Below, piece after piece: positions 6,710 through 8,705 of a stretch of 8,705 nucleotides of DNA. The stretch spans positions 11,495-20,199 of the forward strand of contig JADGAW010000015.1 in the NCBI GenBank assembly GCA_015231815.1, in the 5' to 3' direction. The notes beneath the pieces are model-generated. The model had not been told where the DNA came from. It was given only the letters and a program-made list of their open reading frames with translations, and made no database searches. Source of the stretch: Nitrospinota bacterium (GTDB lineage: Bacteria > Nitrospinota_A > JADGAW01). The first letter of the stretch is position 1. Each line of letters opens with the position of its first letter. Made by a program: the position numbers and the translations under genes.

Positions 6710-8170
6710 ATGGCTGACAATAACAATATCAAAAACTCTTCTGATGAAAGAGCAAAGTTAGTCTTCGATGAACAACACCGGCTCAAGATACTTCAGGAAC
6801 GTTCTGAAAAGTTTAACAGGAAGAAAATTTATATCATCAGCGGTGATATTGGAATACGGGAAACAATTAAAAGCATGCTTGAATGTCTGGGTTTTCTTCA
6901 TAAAAACATTACGGTCACCAACAATTCCTCCAAATTACTGAAAGAACTTTTTCAGAACATTAAAAGTGTTGACCTAATTTTTTGTGGTATTCATGCATTA
7001 GACATTGGCTACTCTGAACAAACAGGAATTCAGCTTCTTAACCATGTTAAGTCTATAGTTCGCAAATCCTCCATTGAAAAAGACATTCACTTTATTGTTA
7101 TGGAGAAGTCCTTTAATCCCTCAGACGTTAAAAACGCATTTCAGGCAGGAGCTGCTCAGTTTATTGTTTTCCCTACCTCCCCTTTATCTCTTGGAGAAAA
7201 ATTGCTGGAGGTTTTTGAAAAAGAAGAAGAATCCCCTTTAAATAAAGAAATTCAACAGTTGGTTCTCACCGGAAATAAGTTTCAGGAAAGAGGACTCTTT
7301 GATGACGCAATCTACTGCTATAACAAGGCTCTTGAAATTGGCGGTGAAGATATTGACATCCTCAATAAAAAAGCAAATACCCTTATTGAAATGCACAAAA
7401 TTGAAGATGCAATTAGCATATATAAACATATCATTCAGGTTGAAGAAAATTTTCCTCGTGCATATCAAGGTCTTGAAACTGCTTATTCCCAACTAGGGGA
7501 TATTTCAGAAGCAAAAAAATGTTGTAAAAAAGTATTGGAGTATGAGCCCGACAATGTTCAGGTACACTACGACCTTGGTCTTCTCTATATGGATGAGGGA
7601 AACTATTCTATTGCAGAAAAAACCTTTCAAGCCGGAATTAAAATTAACGGTATGTTCGTTAAGAACTTCCTTGGACTTGCAAAAAACTTTGACCTTCAGG
7701 GAAATATACAAGAAGCTCTGAGGGTTTATATGCAAGCAATTAAAAGAAATCCAAAACAGACTTTCCTCTATGTTACTGCAGGAGATTTTTGCCTGAAGAA
7801 TGAACTCTTTGCCGATGCTGATAGAATTTTCAATGATTCTATTAACTTAGGTGAATCAACATCCCACCTCTATAACCGAAGAGGCATTGCCCTGCGAAAA
7901 CAAGGAAAATTTGAAGAAGCAATACAAAACTATGAAAAAGCTCTTTCCTATGACCCTCATGACTCAACCCTCTATTACAACCTTGCCAAATCATACTACT
8001 TAGCTGGAAATGAGAAAATGTCTCTGGTGAAACTTCAGAAAGCTTTTGACATAAATCCGGTCCTTGACTTCAAACTGAAAATCGAAGAAGACAAAAATTT
8101 CTCAAAGCTGTTGGAAAACAACAAAAACAAATTAAACTTTAGCGGCTTAAAAAAAGAAAACAGCGGTTGA
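6710..8170 (+). CDS. Degenerate response-regulator receiver domain fused to TPR repeats
   Basis: This 486-residue cytoplasmic protein has no signal peptide or membrane segment. Residues about 38-170 have the receiver order of strands and helices: KIYIISGD (39-46), VDLIFCGIHALD (87-98), TGIQLLNHVKS (105-115), IHFIVMEKS (126-134), AFQAGAAQFIVFPTSPLSL (143-161). The phosphoacceptor Asp that should end strand 3 is replaced (C92-G93), the strand-4 Thr/Ser by M131-E132, and the strand-5 Lys before Pro by F154, so phosphorylation of the usual kind is unlikely. From about 181 to 451 there are roughly eight TPRs in tandem, the clearest being 384-417 (HLYNRRGIALRKQGKFEEAI) and 418-451. TPRs bind proteins, so an adaptor or scaffold role is the safest inference. 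There is no DNA-binding output domain. The start lacks a Shine-Dalgarno. Repeat copy 3 begins shortly after the stop. Confidence 0.88.
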   Translation: MADNNNIKNSSDERAKLVFDEQHRLKILQERSEKFNRKKIYIISGDIGIRETIKSMLECLGFLHKNITVTNNSSKLLKELFQNIKSVDLIFCGIHALDIGYSEQTGIQLLNHVKSIVRKSSIEKDIHFIVMEKSFNPSDVKNAFQAGAAQFIVFPTSPLSLGEKLLEVFEKEEESPLNKEIQQLVLTGNKFQERGLFDDAIYCYNKALEIGGEDIDILNKKANTLIEMHKIEDAISIYKHIIQVEENFPRAYQGLETAYSQLGDISEAKKCCKKVLEYEPDNVQVHYDLGLLYMDEGNYSIAEKTFQAGIKINGMFVKNFLGLAKNFDLQGNIQEALRVYMQAIKRNPKQTFLYVTAGDFCLKNELFADADRIFNDSINLGESTSHLYNRRGIALRKQGKFEEAIQNYEKALSYDPHDSTLYYNLAKSYYLAGNEKMSLVKLQKAFDINPVLDFKLKIEEDKNFSKLLENNKNKLNFSGLKKENSG

Positions 8171-8204
8171 GAAAAGTGCTTTCCACTGTATCAGACAAAA
8201 TCAG

Positions 8205-8297
8205 TTCTCAAGATATACAACGGCTGCCTCAAAGCCGTTTATGAGAATGAGTTCAATGCTTCCCCTATCAATTATCCAATTCAATTTCCATTTTCAG
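8205..8297 (+). repeat. Interspersed palindromic repeat, copy 3 (degenerate)
   Basis: Bases 8229-8297 match the core of copies 1 and 2 with a one-base deletion. The match is close over the first 45 bases (CAAAGCCGTTT, GAGAATGAGTTCAA) and looser later, ending in CATTTTCAG. Its stem differs from copy 2: AACGGCT (8219-8225) / AGCCGTT (8233-8239) is a perfect 7-bp hairpin with a 7-base loop, inside TTCTCA (8205-8210) / TGAGAA (8242-8247). The long outer arms of copy 2 are not recognisable. A TTGAGAAAA at 8167, overlapping the stop codon of the preceding gene, resembles the left end of copy 2, so the true left boundary may be there. The copy ends 136 bp before prfC. Confidence 0.75.
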
Positions 8298-8433
8298 ATT
8301 GTTGTGCAAGTTCCAACAAAAGATTATTAACCTGCCAAATTAAATTATTTCCTGATTTAATTACCATAAACATTTACACAGAGTAACGGTCAGTAGTAAA
8401 ATAGCTGCCTTTTACCTATACCTTGCCCAAAAA

Positions 8434-8705
8434 ATGGAAATCATCGAAGAAATACAAAAACGCCGAACCTTTGCCATCATTAGTCACCCAGATGCAGGTA
8501 AAACAACCATAACAGAAAAACTCCTCCTTTTTGGTGGAGCAATTCAGGAAGCAGGTGCAATTAAGGCAAAAAAGGTGAAGAAATATACCACCTCCGACTG
8601 GATGGCTTTAGAAAAAGAACGTGGTGTTTCTGTTGCGACGTCGGTGATGTCCTTTGCCTACAAAGATAATATTATTAATCTTCTTGACACCCCCGGTCAT
8701 GCTGA
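8434..8705 (+). CDS. prfC: Peptide chain release factor 3, N-terminal part (cut by window end)
   Basis: The open frame runs from ATG to the window edge, giving 90 complete codons plus two bases. It encodes the start of the GTPase RF3, which recycles RF1/RF2 from the ribosome after peptide release. Visible motifs are KRRTFAIISHPDAGKTT with the P-loop at 18-25 (HPDAGKTT) and TEKLLLFGGAIQEAG (27-41). The switch I/G2 region follows as SDWMALEKERGVSVATSVM (54-72), then G3 as LLDTPGHA (83-90). The combination SDWM...EKERG(V/I)S...TSVM is typical of RF3 and separates it from EF-G and LepA. No Shine-Dalgarno precedes the start (leader ttgcccaaaa); the next in-frame ATG (8602) would delete the P-loop, so this start is favoured. 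Repeat copy 3 lies in its leader region. Confidence 0.95.
   Translation, partial: MEIIEEIQKRRTFAIISHPDAGKTTITEKLLLFGGAIQEAGAIKAKKVKKYTTSDWMALEKERGVSVATSVMSFAYKDNIINLLDTPGHA

Noticed and set aside
1..8297. The three repeat copies as a CRISPR array or as simple terminators
   Set aside because: Copies are kilobases apart with genes between them, so this is not an array. Copy 2 sits between divergent gene starts where no terminator is needed, and the copies lack an immediate T run after a GC-rich stem.
188..8705. A defence island, biosynthetic cluster or prophage
   Set aside because: The genes are envelope and housekeeping functions with no nuclease, toxin-antitoxin, integrase or phage structural genes.

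Overview
The window comes from an AT-rich Gram-negative bacterium. The envelope evidence is a Sec-type signal peptide on a D-Ala-D-Ala carboxypeptidase, an inner-membrane-anchored LytM-type peptidase and a probably periplasmic TPR/beta-propeller protein. The style (M23 with a cytoplasmic leader before its membrane segment, receiver-TPR fusion, DacB-like enzyme, bacterial RF3) recalls deltaproteobacteria and related lineages, but the sequence alone does not fix the phylum. Coding is dense, and nothing is phage, plasmid or CRISPR.

Layout. 1-187: non-coding, with the end of a repeat (copy 1) and a TATAAT box. 188-1765 (+): polytopic GT-C-fold glycosyltransferase-like protein. 1767-3464 (-): exported TPR + YVTN-type beta-propeller protein, converging on the previous gene with one base between the stops. 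3465-3777: divergent intergenic region with a 137-bp imperfect palindrome (repeat copy 2). 3778-4731 (+): membrane-anchored M23 peptidase with intact zinc and catalytic residues. 4732-4936: leader with a perfect 11-bp tandem repeat and three AACGTT sites. 4937-6124 (+): DacB/PBP4-type carboxypeptidase. 6125-6267: C11 tract and the best promoter/RBS of the window, driving HU (6268-6540, +), which is followed by an intrinsic terminator. 6710-8170 (+): degenerate receiver domain fused to TPRs. 8171-8433: repeat copy 3. 8434-8705 (+): start of prfC (RF3), cut by the window end.

Genes and logic. Two adjacent genes act on peptidoglycan (an endopeptidase-type M23 protein and a carboxypeptidase/endopeptidase). 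The GT-C protein and the propeller protein are further envelope functions. HU and RF3 are housekeeping genes. Wide spacing and separate leaders suggest mostly single-gene transcription units rather than one operon. Only HU has a clear Shine-Dalgarno at normal distance; the other starts have A- or pyrimidine-rich leaders.

The main unexplained signal is an interspersed repeat of about 70 bp present three times in the same orientation, each copy ending 111-136 bp before the start of a + strand gene. Copy 2 is one half of a 137-bp palindrome flanked by a 5-bp direct repeat, as expected of a non-autonomous MITE-like element. Whether it is only a passenger or a recruited promoter/RNA leader element is open.
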